64,000 nucleotides of DNA, taken from the NCBI GenBank assembly GCA_050290225.1, contig JBNKHG010000052.1, positions 1 to 64,000 of the forward strand, written 5' to 3'. Position 1 is the first letter of the stretch, and every line of letters starts with the position of its first letter. A program made the position numbers and the translations under genes. Positions 17,020 to 25,433 of this stretch are shown one piece after another. The notes beneath the pieces are model-generated. The model worked only from the letters and a program-made list of their open reading frames with translations, was not told where the DNA came from and did not search any database. This DNA comes from JBNKHG01 sp050290225 (lineage in GTDB: Bacteria; Pseudomonadota; Gammaproteobacteria; Pseudomonadales; Cellvibrionaceae).

Positions 17020-17682
17020 ATGATTGATCTCTATACGTCTTCGACACCCAATGGCCACAAGGCCTCGGTGGCACTGGAAGAGATGGGGCTGGATTATCAG
17101 GTGTTCCCCATCAACCTGGTGGAGAAAGAGCAAAGGCGTCCGGAATTTCTGGTCATGAATCCCAATGGTCGCATCCCCGTGATTGTGGATCGCGACAACG
17201 ACAATTTCACCGTCTTTGAATCGGGGGCAATTTTGATTTACCTGGCGGAGAAGTGTGGTCGCTTCCTGCCGACGGAGGAAAAAGCCCGTTCGCGGGTGAT
17301 TCAGTGGCTGATGTTCCAAATGGGTGGAATAGGCCCGATGATGGGACAAGCCAATGTGTTCTACCGCTACTTCCCGGAAAAAATCCAGCCGGCGATCGAT
17401 CGCTACCAGCACGAGGTGAAGCGATTGTTCACCGTATTGGACAAGCAGCTCGCGGATAACGAATACCTGGCGGGGGATTACAGTATTGCCGACATGGCTA
17501 ACTGGTGCTGGGTTCGAACGCACAACTGGTCGGGTGTCGAAATCGACGACCTGCCCCATTTGCAACGTTGGCTGGATGCGATTTACGAGCGACCCGCCGC
17601 CCGGCGGGGCATCGAGATACCGCCGCGGCAGATGGAAAAGGAAGCGTTTGCCAAAAGTGCCAGTGCTATTGTGGTGACCTAG
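17020..17682 (+). CDS. Glutathione S-transferase, YfcG/YghU-like
   Basis: About 220 residues. The N-terminal MIDLYTSSTPNGHKASVALEE and NPNGRIPVIVD segments match the nu-class YfcG/YghU group, which shows disulfide-bond reductase activity with glutathione in E. coli. The helical domain includes YLAGDYSIADMANWCWVRTH and PHLQRWLDAIYERPA. The frame opens at 17002, but a GAGGG ribosome site at 17006-17010 with 9-base spacing favours the ATG at 17020. Second GST of the TetR-linked operon. Confidence 0.9.
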   Translation: MIDLYTSSTPNGHKASVALEEMGLDYQVFPINLVEKEQRRPEFLVMNPNGRIPVIVDRDNDNFTVFESGAILIYLAEKCGRFLPTEEKARSRVIQWLMFQMGGIGPMMGQANVFYRYFPEKIQPAIDRYQHEVKRLFTVLDKQLADNEYLAGDYSIADMANWCWVRTHNWSGVEIDDLPHLQRWLDAIYERPAARRGIEIPPRQMEKEAFAKSASAIVVT

Positions 17683-17881
17683 CTTCTCGGTGACGGTGCG
17701 TCGCAGATCGAAAGGCTCGTCGCTATTTGCGCTGATTACACATTTGTTCTAAGGTTCGCATCTGTTTAAAACAGCGCATGCCAGTGTAAATAGCGCGAAC
17801 ATGGCGCGCGAACAAGGCGAAAGTAGAGTAAAAGTCGGTTGAACGTCGCGTGAAAGTCGCGAGATTGCAGGAGTGGTATTG

Positions 17882-18736
17882 ATGAGTGCACACATCGTCG
17901 AGGTCAATCACGAAAACGCCCAGCAGGTGCTGATCGAGGAATCTCGTCAGCGCCCGGTGCTGGTAGATTTTTGGGCCGATTGGTGTGAGCCCTGTAAAAA
18001 CCTTGAGCCGGTGTTGGAGAAGCTCGCCAATGAGTACAACGGCCAGTTCCTGCTGGCCAAGATCAATGCCGATGAGCAGCAGGGCATCGCGGGCCAGTTG
18101 GGTGTGCGCAGCCTGCCGACGGTAATGTTGTTCAAGGATGGCCAGCCGGTGGACGGCTTTGCCGGCGCCCAGCCGGAAACCGCTGTACGCGAGCTGCTGG
18201 ACAAATACCTGCCCAAACCTTGGGACCAGCAACTTATCCAGGCCCGGGAATTGATGTCCGCCGGCAACCATGCTGATGCGCTGGTATTGCTGCGTCCCGC
18301 CTACGAAGACTCCAACCAGCAGGCCAATATCGCCCTTGCACTGGCAGAAGCCTACCTGGAATTGAGTCGTTGCGACGAAGCTGAAGCGGTTTTGACGGCG
18401 GTAAAGTTTGTTGACCAGGATGCGACCTACGAGCAGCTGATGTCCCAGTTGACGCTGAAACGCGAAGCCGCCAAATCCCCGGAAGTCCAGGCGCTGGAAG
18501 ATGAACTTAACCGCAACCCCAAGAACAGGGAGGCCGCCTACAAGCTGGCGATACAGTTCAGCCAGATCGGTCAGTACCGCGAGGCGTTGGAATTGTTACT
18601 GAACCTGTTGCGCGAAGACCTCAACTATGAAGAGGGCGCCGCCAAAAAGGCCTATCAGGACGTACTGGCGACCCTGGGCAAAGGCGATCCGCTGGCAGTG
18701 GAATACCAGCGCAAGTTGTATACGTTGTTGTATTGA
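17882..18736 (+). CDS. cnoX: CnoX/YbbN-like thioredoxin with TPR domain
   Basis: A 284-residue cytoplasmic chaperone-type thioredoxin. N-terminal thioredoxin domain with active site WCEPCK (around residues 36-41) and cis-Pro in SLPTVMLF, then a helical TPR-like region including RELMSAGNHADALVLL and LNRNPKNREAAYKLAIQ. E. coli CnoX works with GroEL to protect proteins from oxidative damage and lacks a reducing CxxC site; this protein keeps both cysteines and may have redox activity. The GCAGGAG ribosome site (17867-17873) selects the ATG at 17882 over an in-frame GTG at 17873. The stop codon lies in the first unit of a 10-bp tandem repeat. Confidence 0.88.
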   Translation: MSAHIVEVNHENAQQVLIEESRQRPVLVDFWADWCEPCKNLEPVLEKLANEYNGQFLLAKINADEQQGIAGQLGVRSLPTVMLFKDGQPVDGFAGAQPETAVRELLDKYLPKPWDQQLIQARELMSAGNHADALVLLRPAYEDSNQQANIALALAEAYLELSRCDEAEAVLTAVKFVDQDATYEQLMSQLTLKREAAKSPEVQALEDELNRNPKNREAAYKLAIQFSQIGQYREALELLLNLLREDLNYEEGAAKKAYQDVLATLGKGDPLAVEYQRKLYTLLY

Positions 18737-18756
18737 GTTGTATTGAGTTGTATTGA
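18727..18756. repeat. Three perfect 10-bp tandem repeats over a stop codon
   Basis: The unit GTTGTATTGA is present three times without mismatch. The TGA ending the cnoX gene (18734-18736) is inside the first copy. Confidence 0.9.
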
Positions 18757-18796
18757 TTCCGTGGCTGGGCACACACCGGCAAGACAATACAATGGG

Positions 18797-20638
18797 CTAT
18801 TGATACCCCGCCGCCTGTAGATTAAACAGATGGGCATAGCGCCCGTTTTGCGCCAGCAGTTGATCGTGGCTGCCGTGTTCGACGATCGCTCCGTTGTTCA
18901 TCACCGCAATTTGATCCGCCATCCGCACAGTGGAGAAACGGTGCGAAATCAGGATCGCCATCTTGTTGTCGGTATGGGTGCGAAAGTGTTCGAATACCGT
19001 CGCTTCCGCTTCAGCATCCATGGCAGCGGTGGGTTCATCCAACACCAGGATATCGGCCTGCTCGCGCATAAAGGCCCGTGACAGGGCGATCTTTTGCCAC
19101 TGGCCGCCGGAGAGTTCCTGACCGCCCTTGAACCAGCGTCCCAATTGAGTTTCATAGCCGTTGTTGAGGTGTTCGATAAAAGGCGCAGCCATACCCTTGT
19201 CGGCGGCTTCTTGCCAGCGTTCGTGGTCAGTAAAGTAGTCAACATCGCCAGCGCCGACATTTTCCCCCACCAGCATCTGGTAGCGGACGAAATCCTGGAA
19301 TATCACGCCTACGCGCTTGCGCAACACCTCCGGGTGCCACTCGCGAATATCCAGCCCGTCCAGCAGGATACGGCCCTGGTCCGGATCGTAAAGGCGGGTC
19401 AGCAGTTTAATCAGGGTGGTTTTTCCGGAACCGTTTTCCCCCACCAGGGCCAGGCTGGTGCCCGGTTTCAGGTGCAGGTTGATATTTTTCAGCGCCGGTT
19501 GTGTCGACCCCGGGTAGGTAAAACTGACGCCCTCAAATCGAATGCCATCGCCGGGGCGGGGGCCGACGTTTGCCTCGCCCAATTGTGGCGGCGACGGCTG
19601 CTCCAGGTATTCGTAGGGATTGGACAGATAGAGGTTGTCTTCGTACATGCCACTGATGGCCGACAGGATATCGCTGACGGCTGACTGGCCCTGTTTAAAC
19701 ACCAGCAGGTACATGGTCATCTGCCCGAGGGTAATACGGCCCTCCACCGTAGACAGTACAATCCAGGCATAGGCGCCGTAGAAGGCGAGGGTGCCGATCA
19801 ACCCCAGGGCGAAGCCCCAGCCGTCGCGGCGCAGGGTGAGGTCCCGATCAGCGCTGTAGAGTTTGTGAAAAATATCCCGGTAGCGTTGTAACAGCAGGGG
19901 GCCCAGCTGGAACAGCTTCACCTCCTTGGCGCTGTCTTCCCGGGCCAGCACGGTTTCCAGGTACATCTGCATCCGGGTTTCCGGCGAGCGCCAGCGAAAC
20001 AGGCGAAAGGCATCGCCGGAAAACTTGGTTTCGGCGATAAATACCGGCAGTGCGCCCACCACCAGAATGACCAGTGCCCAGGGGGAAAACTGCACCAACA
20101 GTACCGCGAAGCTGACCAGGGAAATGGCGTTGCGGATCAGCTCGAAGGTGCGGCGCACGAGGCTCAAGGGCCTTGAGGAGGCTTCGCGGCGGGCGCGTGT
20201 CTGCTTGTCATAAAACTCGGAATCCTCGAACTGGCTTAGCGACAGTTGCAGGGCCTTCTCCAGAATCATCACATTGACCCGCTGGCCCAGCTGTGCGCGC
20301 AGCAGGGACTGCACCACCGATGTACCTCGTTGACAACCCGCCAACAGGGCGATAATCACACCTTCTATCAGCAGGAATTTCATCACTGGCCAGCTGTCGG
20401 CACTGCCCTGGGCCTGGTGCACGGCAATGGCCGCCACCACGCCGTCGACGATCAGTTGTCCCACATAAGCGGCGGCTGCCGGCAGTACCCCGGCCACCAG
20501 GGTAAGGGCGGCCAGGCATAACGTCAGCGGTCTCGAGGTGGACCAGACCAGCTCCACCGCGCGGCGACTATAGCGAAACACGCCCAAAAAGCGCTGCAGC
20601 TGGCCTTCATCACTGTTCCAGGGGCGACTGTGAACCAA
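18797..20638 (-). CDS. ABC exporter, fused permease and ATPase
   Basis: A 613-residue half-transporter. The membrane domain (residues ~1-340) is followed by an ATPase with Walker A GENGSGKTT at 400-408, the signature LSGGQWQKIALSRAF, Walker B ILVLDEPTAAMD and the H-loop in ISHRFSTVRMAD. The permease has the family's long helices and a charged N-terminus. It is closest in style to uncharacterised ABCB-like exporters found singly in proteobacterial genomes; no peptide, lantibiotic or lipid gene is adjacent to suggest a substrate. It is monocistronic, divergent from serC and convergent with cnoX. Confidence 0.9.
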   Translation of the reverse strand: MVHSRPWNSDEGQLQRFLGVFRYSRRAVELVWSTSRPLTLCLAALTLVAGVLPAAAAYVGQLIVDGVVAAIAVHQAQGSADSWPVMKFLLIEGVIIALLAGCQRGTSVVQSLLRAQLGQRVNVMILEKALQLSLSQFEDSEFYDKQTRARREASSRPLSLVRRTFELIRNAISLVSFAVLLVQFSPWALVILVVGALPVFIAETKFSGDAFRLFRWRSPETRMQMYLETVLAREDSAKEVKLFQLGPLLLQRYRDIFHKLYSADRDLTLRRDGWGFALGLIGTLAFYGAYAWIVLSTVEGRITLGQMTMYLLVFKQGQSAVSDILSAISGMYEDNLYLSNPYEYLEQPSPPQLGEANVGPRPGDGIRFEGVSFTYPGSTQPALKNINLHLKPGTSLALVGENGSGKTTLIKLLTRLYDPDQGRILLDGLDIREWHPEVLRKRVGVIFQDFVRYQMLVGENVGAGDVDYFTDHERWQEAADKGMAAPFIEHLNNGYETQLGRWFKGGQELSGGQWQKIALSRAFMREQADILVLDEPTAAMDAEAEATVFEHFRTHTDNKMAILISHRFSTVRMADQIAVMNNGAIVEHGSHDQLLAQNGRYAHLFNLQAAGYQ

Positions 20639-20959
20639 GAAAACTCCTCAAGGGGCCGAAATAGGGGGCCGAGATGCGGCAATTATACACAGCCGTGCGC
20701 CAGCCGCATGTAACAGGCGGGAGGTATGACTATCGGGTATTGGTTTTGGCGCTATGTGGGTTTCCTATTGGGGTGGTTGGTTTCCTATGGGAAACTTTAC
20801 GGGTGTGTGCTGGCGGCGGACACGTGTGTTTTGCGGGAAAGCTAGGTAATTCACGGGATTACTGGCATAATCTGCCGCCCTGAAAACACCCTCGCAGTAG
20901 GGGTGGCCGGGTTCGATGCCGCTGTCCGCTCTACTGCAGAATCGTGATAGAGGACGAGC
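20639..20959. other. Divergent intergenic region
   Basis: 321 bp between the ABC exporter (minus) and serC (plus). It contains a possible -10 box CATAAT at 20866-20871 for serC and a candidate structured leader at 20894-20937. No gene is supported. Confidence 0.5.
20894..20937 (+). promoter_or_regulatory. Hairpin in the serC leader
   Basis: GCAGTAG (20894-20900) pairs with CTACTGC (20931-20937) around a 30-nt GC-rich loop that contains GGC/GCC pairing. It lies 23 bp upstream of the serC ATG. I do not recognise a known riboswitch; it could attenuate serC-serA expression, or be incidental. Confidence 0.4.
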
Positions 20960-22075
20960 ATGCAACCACAGGTTAAGCCCAGCAACCCGAACTTTTCATC
21001 CGGCCCGTGCAGCAAGCGCCCCGGTTATGACGTCAACGCCCTGGATCTATCCACCCTGGGCCGCTCTCACCGCTCCTCTATAGGCAAGGCCGCCCTGCAG
21101 CGGGCCTGTTCCGACACAGCCGACATTCTCGGGCTGCCGGAAGGTTACCGTGTAGGTGTGGTGCCCGCCTCGGATACCGGCGCGGTGGAAATGGCGCTCT
21201 GGTCTTTGTTAGGCGAGCGTCCGGTGGATGTGCTGGCCTGGGAATCCTTTGGCAAGGGCTGGCTGACTGATATCACCAAGCAGTTAAAGCTGGATAACGT
21301 CACCACGCTGGAGGCGGATTACGGTCAGCTGCCGGATCTGTCCCGGGTTAACTGTGACCACGATGTGGTTTTCACCTGGAATGGCACCACTTCCGGCGTG
21401 ATGGTACCCAACGGTGACTGGATTGCCGATGACCGCCAGGGCCTGACTATCTGTGACGCCACTTCCGCTGTATTTGCCATGGAGTTGCCCTGGGAAAAAC
21501 TCGACGTGGTGACCTTCAGCTGGCAAAAGGTACTGGGCGGCGAAGGGGCTCACGGCATGCTGATACTCAGCCCGCGCGCGGTGGAGCGTTTGGAAAACCA
21601 CACCCCGGCGTGGCCGCTGCCGAAGATCTTCCGCATGACCAAGGGTGGCAAACTGATTGAAGGTATCTTCAAGGGCGCTACTATCAATACCCCGTCTATG
21701 CTGGCTGTAGCTGATTACCTGGATGCGCTGGATTGGATAAAATCCATCGGCGGCCAACAGGCGGCAATTGCCAAGTCCCGGGAAAACCTGGCCGTACTGG
21801 AAAGCTTTGTCGCTGCTAACAACTGGATTCGGTTCCTGGCGGAGGCGCCCGCCACCCTGTCCAACACCAGTGTCTGCTTTACACTGGATGCCACCGAAGA
21901 GCAGGTCAAGGCCATGACCAAGCTGCTGGAAACCGAATCAGTGGCTTACGATATCGGTGCCTACCGCGATGCCCCTGCGGGGTTGCGTATCTGGTGTGGT
22001 GCGACCGTAGAGAAGGCGGACCTGGAAGCGCTGTTGCCCTGGTTGACATGGGCTTACGAGCAAGTGACCCGGTAA
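20960..22075 (+). CDS. serC: Phosphoserine transaminase
   Basis: Transfers an amino group from glutamate to 3-phosphohydroxypyruvate in serine synthesis, using PLP. The 371-residue protein begins with KPSNPNFSSGPCSKRPGY, characteristic of the subtype found in alphaproteobacteria and Methanosarcina rather than the E. coli SerC subtype. The PLP lysine is Lys190 in TFSWQKVLGGEG, and AHGMLILSPRAVERL follows. A GAGG ribosome site precedes the ATG. It is 37 bp from the 3-phosphoglycerate dehydrogenase gene, giving a serC-serA operon. Confidence 0.93.
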   Translation: MQPQVKPSNPNFSSGPCSKRPGYDVNALDLSTLGRSHRSSIGKAALQRACSDTADILGLPEGYRVGVVPASDTGAVEMALWSLLGERPVDVLAWESFGKGWLTDITKQLKLDNVTTLEADYGQLPDLSRVNCDHDVVFTWNGTTSGVMVPNGDWIADDRQGLTICDATSAVFAMELPWEKLDVVTFSWQKVLGGEGAHGMLILSPRAVERLENHTPAWPLPKIFRMTKGGKLIEGIFKGATINTPSMLAVADYLDALDWIKSIGGQQAAIAKSRENLAVLESFVAANNWIRFLAEAPATLSNTSVCFTLDATEEQVKAMTKLLETESVAYDIGAYRDAPAGLRIWCGATVEKADLEALLPWLTWAYEQVTR

Positions 22076-22112
22076 AAAGAATAATAACAAAATTCGAAAC
22101 GAGAGACGGACT

Positions 22113-23288
22113 ATGTTTAAGATCAAGACCTACAACGCCATTTCTGTAAAGGGACTGGACCGTTTTCCCCGCGATTGCTACGAGATCGCCAGCGAAATCG
22201 GCCACCCCGATGCCTATATATTGCGCAGCCACAAACTCCATGGCGAAGAGATCCCCGACACCTTGAAGGCAGTGGCCCGCGCCGGTGCCGGTTTCAACAA
22301 TATCCCGGTGGATGATTACTCCAAAAAAGGCGTGGTGGTGTTCAATACCCCCGGTGCCAATGCCAATGCGGTCAAGGAGCTGGTACTGGCCGGTCTGTTA
22401 TTGGGTTCCCGCGGTATTACCGAAGGCATGAATTATGTTCAGACCCTGACAGAAATGACCGATGCGGGAGAGATGTCGAAGCTGTTGGAAAAAGAGAAAA
22501 AGCGTTTCGCCGGTAACGAGCTTTACGGTCGTACGTTGGGCGTGGTTGGCCTGGGGGCGATCGGCTCCATGGTGGCGGAAATGGCGCTGGCGCTCGGTAT
22601 GAAAGTCGTGGGGTACGACCCGGCGCTGTCGGTGGAAGCCGCCTGGCGGTTGCCAAGCCAGGTTCAGCGGATGGAGAACCTGCAGTCACTGCTGAGCAAC
22701 GCCGATTACGTTACCCTGCACGTGCCGGCGCTTGAAGCGACACGGCATATGATCAACTGCGAAACCCTGCAGTCGGCGAAGAAGGGGTTGATCCTGTTGA
22801 ACTTTGCGCGCGACGCTATTGTCGATGCCAAGGCGGTGGTGGACAGCCTTGATAATGGAAAACTGGCCCAGTATATCTGCGACTTCCCCGAGCCCTGCCT
22901 GTTGTCGCGCAAGGATGTGATTGCCATGCCCCATATCGGCGCGAGTACTTCGGAAGCGGAAGAGAACTGCGCGATTATGGCGGCGGATCAGCTGATGGAA
23001 TACCTGGAGCACGGCAATATCAAGAATTCTGTCAATTTCCCCGCGGTAAATATGTCCCGCGCGGGTGGCGACAGTGCGCGCATCACTTTCAGTAACGATA
23101 ATGTCTCTGGTGTATTGGGACATGTTTTGTCGGTGCTGGCGGATCATGAAGTTAACGTGATCGATATGGTGAACAAGAGTCGCGCTGACTTGGCGTACAA
23201 CATTATTGATGTCGAGCATCAACCCAGTGAAGAGGTTATTTCCTCCATTGCCGCGGTTGAGCATGTGATCGGTGTTCGCGTAATCTAG
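22113..23288 (+). CDS. serA: 3-phosphoglycerate dehydrogenase
   Basis: Oxidises 3-phosphoglycerate with NAD, the first step of serine synthesis. The 391-residue protein has a nucleotide-binding motif VVGLGAIGSMVAEMA, catalytic Arg in LNFARDAIV, Glu in DFPE and His in MPHIGAS, and a C-terminal ACT domain (VLGHVLSVLADHEVNVIDM) that in the family can bind serine for feedback control. It is shorter than type 1 enzymes with an extra ASB domain. GAGA ribosome site; second gene of the serC-serA operon, with a small NIF3-like gene 2 bp after its TAG stop. Confidence 0.95.
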   Translation: MFKIKTYNAISVKGLDRFPRDCYEIASEIGHPDAYILRSHKLHGEEIPDTLKAVARAGAGFNNIPVDDYSKKGVVVFNTPGANANAVKELVLAGLLLGSRGITEGMNYVQTLTEMTDAGEMSKLLEKEKKRFAGNELYGRTLGVVGLGAIGSMVAEMALALGMKVVGYDPALSVEAAWRLPSQVQRMENLQSLLSNADYVTLHVPALEATRHMINCETLQSAKKGLILLNFARDAIVDAKAVVDSLDNGKLAQYICDFPEPCLLSRKDVIAMPHIGASTSEAEENCAIMAADQLMEYLEHGNIKNSVNFPAVNMSRAGGDSARITFSNDNVSGVLGHVLSVLADHEVNVIDMVNKSRADLAYNIIDVEHQPSEEVISSIAAVEHVIGVRVI

Positions 23289-23290
23289 GC

Positions 23291-23602
23291 ATGTATAAGC
23301 TTGTCTTTCTGGTGCCGGAGCCTCATGTAGAGACGGTGAAAGATGCCGTGTTCGCGACGGGGGCCGGGCGCATTGGCAATTACGATTGCTGTTCCTGGCA
23401 AACCCGGGGGGAGGGGCAATTTCGCCCTTTGCCCGGCAGCCGGCCTTTTATCGGTACGCCAGGTGTCGTTGAGAGGGTGGCTGAGTATCGTGTTGAGTTG
23501 GTTTGTGAGGATGATTTGATCAAGCCGGCAGTGCAAGCTTTGATTGATGCACATCCTTATGAGACGCCTGCATATGATGTCTGGCGGTTGGCTGATCTGT
23601 AG
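23291..23602 (+). CDS. Small NIF3/YqfO-like domain protein
   Basis: A 103-residue standalone version of the CutA/PII-like domain that is inserted in YqfO/NIF3 proteins. Recognised from MYKLVFLVPEPHVETVKDA, GAGRIGNYDCCSWQT and IDAHPYETPAYDVW. The function is unknown; the fold suggests a small trimeric binder of a metal or small molecule. Its ATG lies two bases after the serA stop with no independent ribosome site, so it is probably translated by coupling. It is the last gene of the serine operon. Confidence 0.85.
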   Translation: MYKLVFLVPEPHVETVKDAVFATGAGRIGNYDCCSWQTRGEGQFRPLPGSRPFIGTPGVVERVAEYRVELVCEDDLIKPAVQALIDAHPYETPAYDVWRLADL

Positions 23603-23786
23603 TCTACACCTTCCTTTAAACTTATCTGAGCCCGTTCGTAAATTTGGTTTTTAATGGGTAGGGTTTTTGACGGGTGGGACTTTAACGGGTAGACCGCCAA
23701 AGGGGCCGGGAGGTGTCGACACCGCGCGGAACTGCTATCCGGAGTGCCAGTCCGCATCCAGCAACGCGGTTTCGATAGGCACTAAG

Positions 23787-24335
23787 TTAACGAACTTTAG
23801 CTGGCGGCCAGGTCAAATCCTCGGTACGAATCGGATACTCCCCACTCAACCGATCGGAAAAGTAGTGCTTTAGCGTTTTCACCACTACGGGAAACGCCAA
23901 TTCATCCCAGGGAATATTTTCTTCGGGAAACAGTTCCACTTCCAGGGACTCCAGCCCCGGACCGAAGTTGGTATCCGTCAGTTGGCCGCGGTAGAAAAAA
24001 TACACCTGGTTGATATGGGGTAAATTAAACAGGGTGTAGAGACTGTCGATGGCGATATTGGCGCGGGCTTCCTCCCAGGATTCCCTCAGTGCCCCCTGTT
24101 CGGTTGTTTCGCCATTCTCCATAAAGCCCGCCGGCAGTGTCCAGAGTCCGTAGCGGGGTTCAATGGCGCGCTTGCACAAGAGGACTTTGTCTTCGTAGAC
24201 CGGCAGGCAGCCGGTAATGATACGTGGATTCTGGTAGTGAATGGTGTCGCAGCTGTCGCACACATGGCGCTCGCGGTCATCCCCTTGGGGGATCTTCAGC
24301 GTCACACTTTGTCCACAGTGACTACAAAACTTCAT
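23787..24335 (-). CDS. Zinc-ribbon Nudix hydrolase
   Basis: About 182 residues. An N-terminal zinc ribbon with CSHCG and CDSCD pairs precedes a Nudix domain whose box is GFMENGETTEQGALRESWEEA (the standard G5xE7xREUxEE pattern, split here by the spacing). Similar to the YjaD/NudC-like and NUDT-type hydrolases that cleave dinucleotide or sugar-nucleotide diphosphates; the substrate is not predictable. The frame extends to a TTG at 24353, but MKFCSHCG at 24335, preceded by GAGAG, is the better start. Between the serine operon and fghA. Confidence 0.87.
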   Translation of the reverse strand: MKFCSHCGQSVTLKIPQGDDRERHVCDSCDTIHYQNPRIITGCLPVYEDKVLLCKRAIEPRYGLWTLPAGFMENGETTEQGALRESWEEARANIAIDSLYTLFNLPHINQVYFFYRGQLTDTNFGPGLESLEVELFPEENIPWDELAFPVVVKTLKHYFSDRLSGEYPIRTEDLTWPPAKVR

Positions 24336-24429
24336 AACGGCTCTCATCGTCAATCAACGCCTGACAGTATATAGGATCTTGACCGGCAGGGGGTATGATC
24401 GCCGGGAAAGCGTTGCGTTGAAAGGAAGA

Positions 24430-24463
24430 GGATGTCGAGTGCAGGGTGCGTCACCCGACATCC
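24430..24463 (-). terminator. Terminator after fghA
   Basis: GGATGTCG (24430-24437) pairs with CGACATCC (24456-24463) around an 18-nt loop that can itself pair further. On the minus strand a T-rich stretch TCTTCCTTTC follows, so termination of the frmA-fghA operon is likely. Confidence 0.6.
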
Positions 24464-24485
24464 TTTCGTGGCGTAATTCAGCGCG

Positions 24486-25337
24486 TCACTTCAGGAATTT
24501 GGCATGGAAGGCTATATGGTCCGCCATAAAACTGGCGATGAAGAAATAGCTGTGGTCGTAACCTTCCTGGCGACGCATTTGCAACGGGTAGTTGGCACCG
24601 TCGCAGGCCTCAACCAGCAGTTCCGGTTTAAGTTGCTCTTGCAAAAACTGGTCAGTGCTGCCCTGGTCGACCAGCATTGGCAACCTTTGTTGCGTGCGGC
24701 CGATCAGTTCCGTGGTGTCGTATTCCCGCCAGGCATCGCGATCGTCTCCCAGGTAGTTGCCCAGGGCCTTTTGTCCCCAGGGACAGCGAATGGGGGAGGT
24801 AATGGGGGCGAAAGCCGATACCGAGCGGTATTTGTCAGGGTTTTTCAAGGCGATGGTGAGGGCGCCGTGGCCGCCCATGGAGTGGCCGAAGATGCTGCAC
24901 TTGTCACCATTAACCGGAAAGTTTGCGTTGATCAACGCGGGCAGTTCTTCGGTGATATAGCTGTACATGCGGTAGTGCCGGCACCAGGGCTCCTGAGTGG
25001 CATCGACGTAGAATCCCGCACCCAGTCCGAAATCGTAGGCACCTTCGGCGTCGTCCGGTACGCCTTCGCCCCGAGGACTGGTGTCGGGGGCGACAATGGC
25101 CAGTCCATGCTGCTCGGCAAACTGCTGGGAGCCGGCTTTCTGGACAAAATTTTCATCACTGCAGGTCAGGCCTGACAGCCAGTAAAGCACCGGTACTTTC
25201 TGCGCGTGCATCTTCCTGGCTATGGATGGCAAAAAAATGGAAAAACGCATGTTGCAGTTCAGAACATTGGAGTCGTGGGTGTACTGCAACTGCTCACCGC
25301 CAAAGCACTTATTGTTGGCAACTTGTTCGAGAGTCAT
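24486..25337 (-). CDS. fghA: S-formylglutathione hydrolase
   Basis: Hydrolyses S-formylglutathione to formate and glutathione in formaldehyde detoxification. About 283 residues of the esterase D family: nucleophile Ser in FGHSMGGHGA, oxyanion-hole region YWLSGLTCSDENF, and the catalytic His in GYDHSYFFI. Length is standard. The frame opens at a TTG, but the ATG at 25337 (MTLEQVANNKC) is the conserved start. It follows frmA by 96 bp on the same strand, forming the classic frmA-fghA pair, with a terminator hairpin behind. Confidence 0.95.
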   Translation of the reverse strand: MTLEQVANNKCFGGEQLQYTHDSNVLNCNMRFSIFLPSIARKMHAQKVPVLYWLSGLTCSDENFVQKAGSQQFAEQHGLAIVAPDTSPRGEGVPDDAEGAYDFGLGAGFYVDATQEPWCRHYRMYSYITEELPALINANFPVNGDKCSIFGHSMGGHGALTIALKNPDKYRSVSAFAPITSPIRCPWGQKALGNYLGDDRDAWREYDTTELIGRTQQRLPMLVDQGSTDQFLQEQLKPELLVEACDGANYPLQMRRQEGYDHSYFFIASFMADHIAFHAKFLK

Positions 25338-25433
25338 GATAAATCTCAAAAATTCGGGTGAGAGTGACTGCCATGATCCGCGAGCGGATCATGGCACGTT
25401 TAGCGGGACTTCAGCGGTCCGGTTGAGGACTTC

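Noticed and set aside
20905..20920. GGTTCGAT-type sequence resembling a tRNA T-arm before serC
   Set aside because: The flanking bases do not form the 5-bp T stem, and no acceptor or anticodon arm can be built around it.
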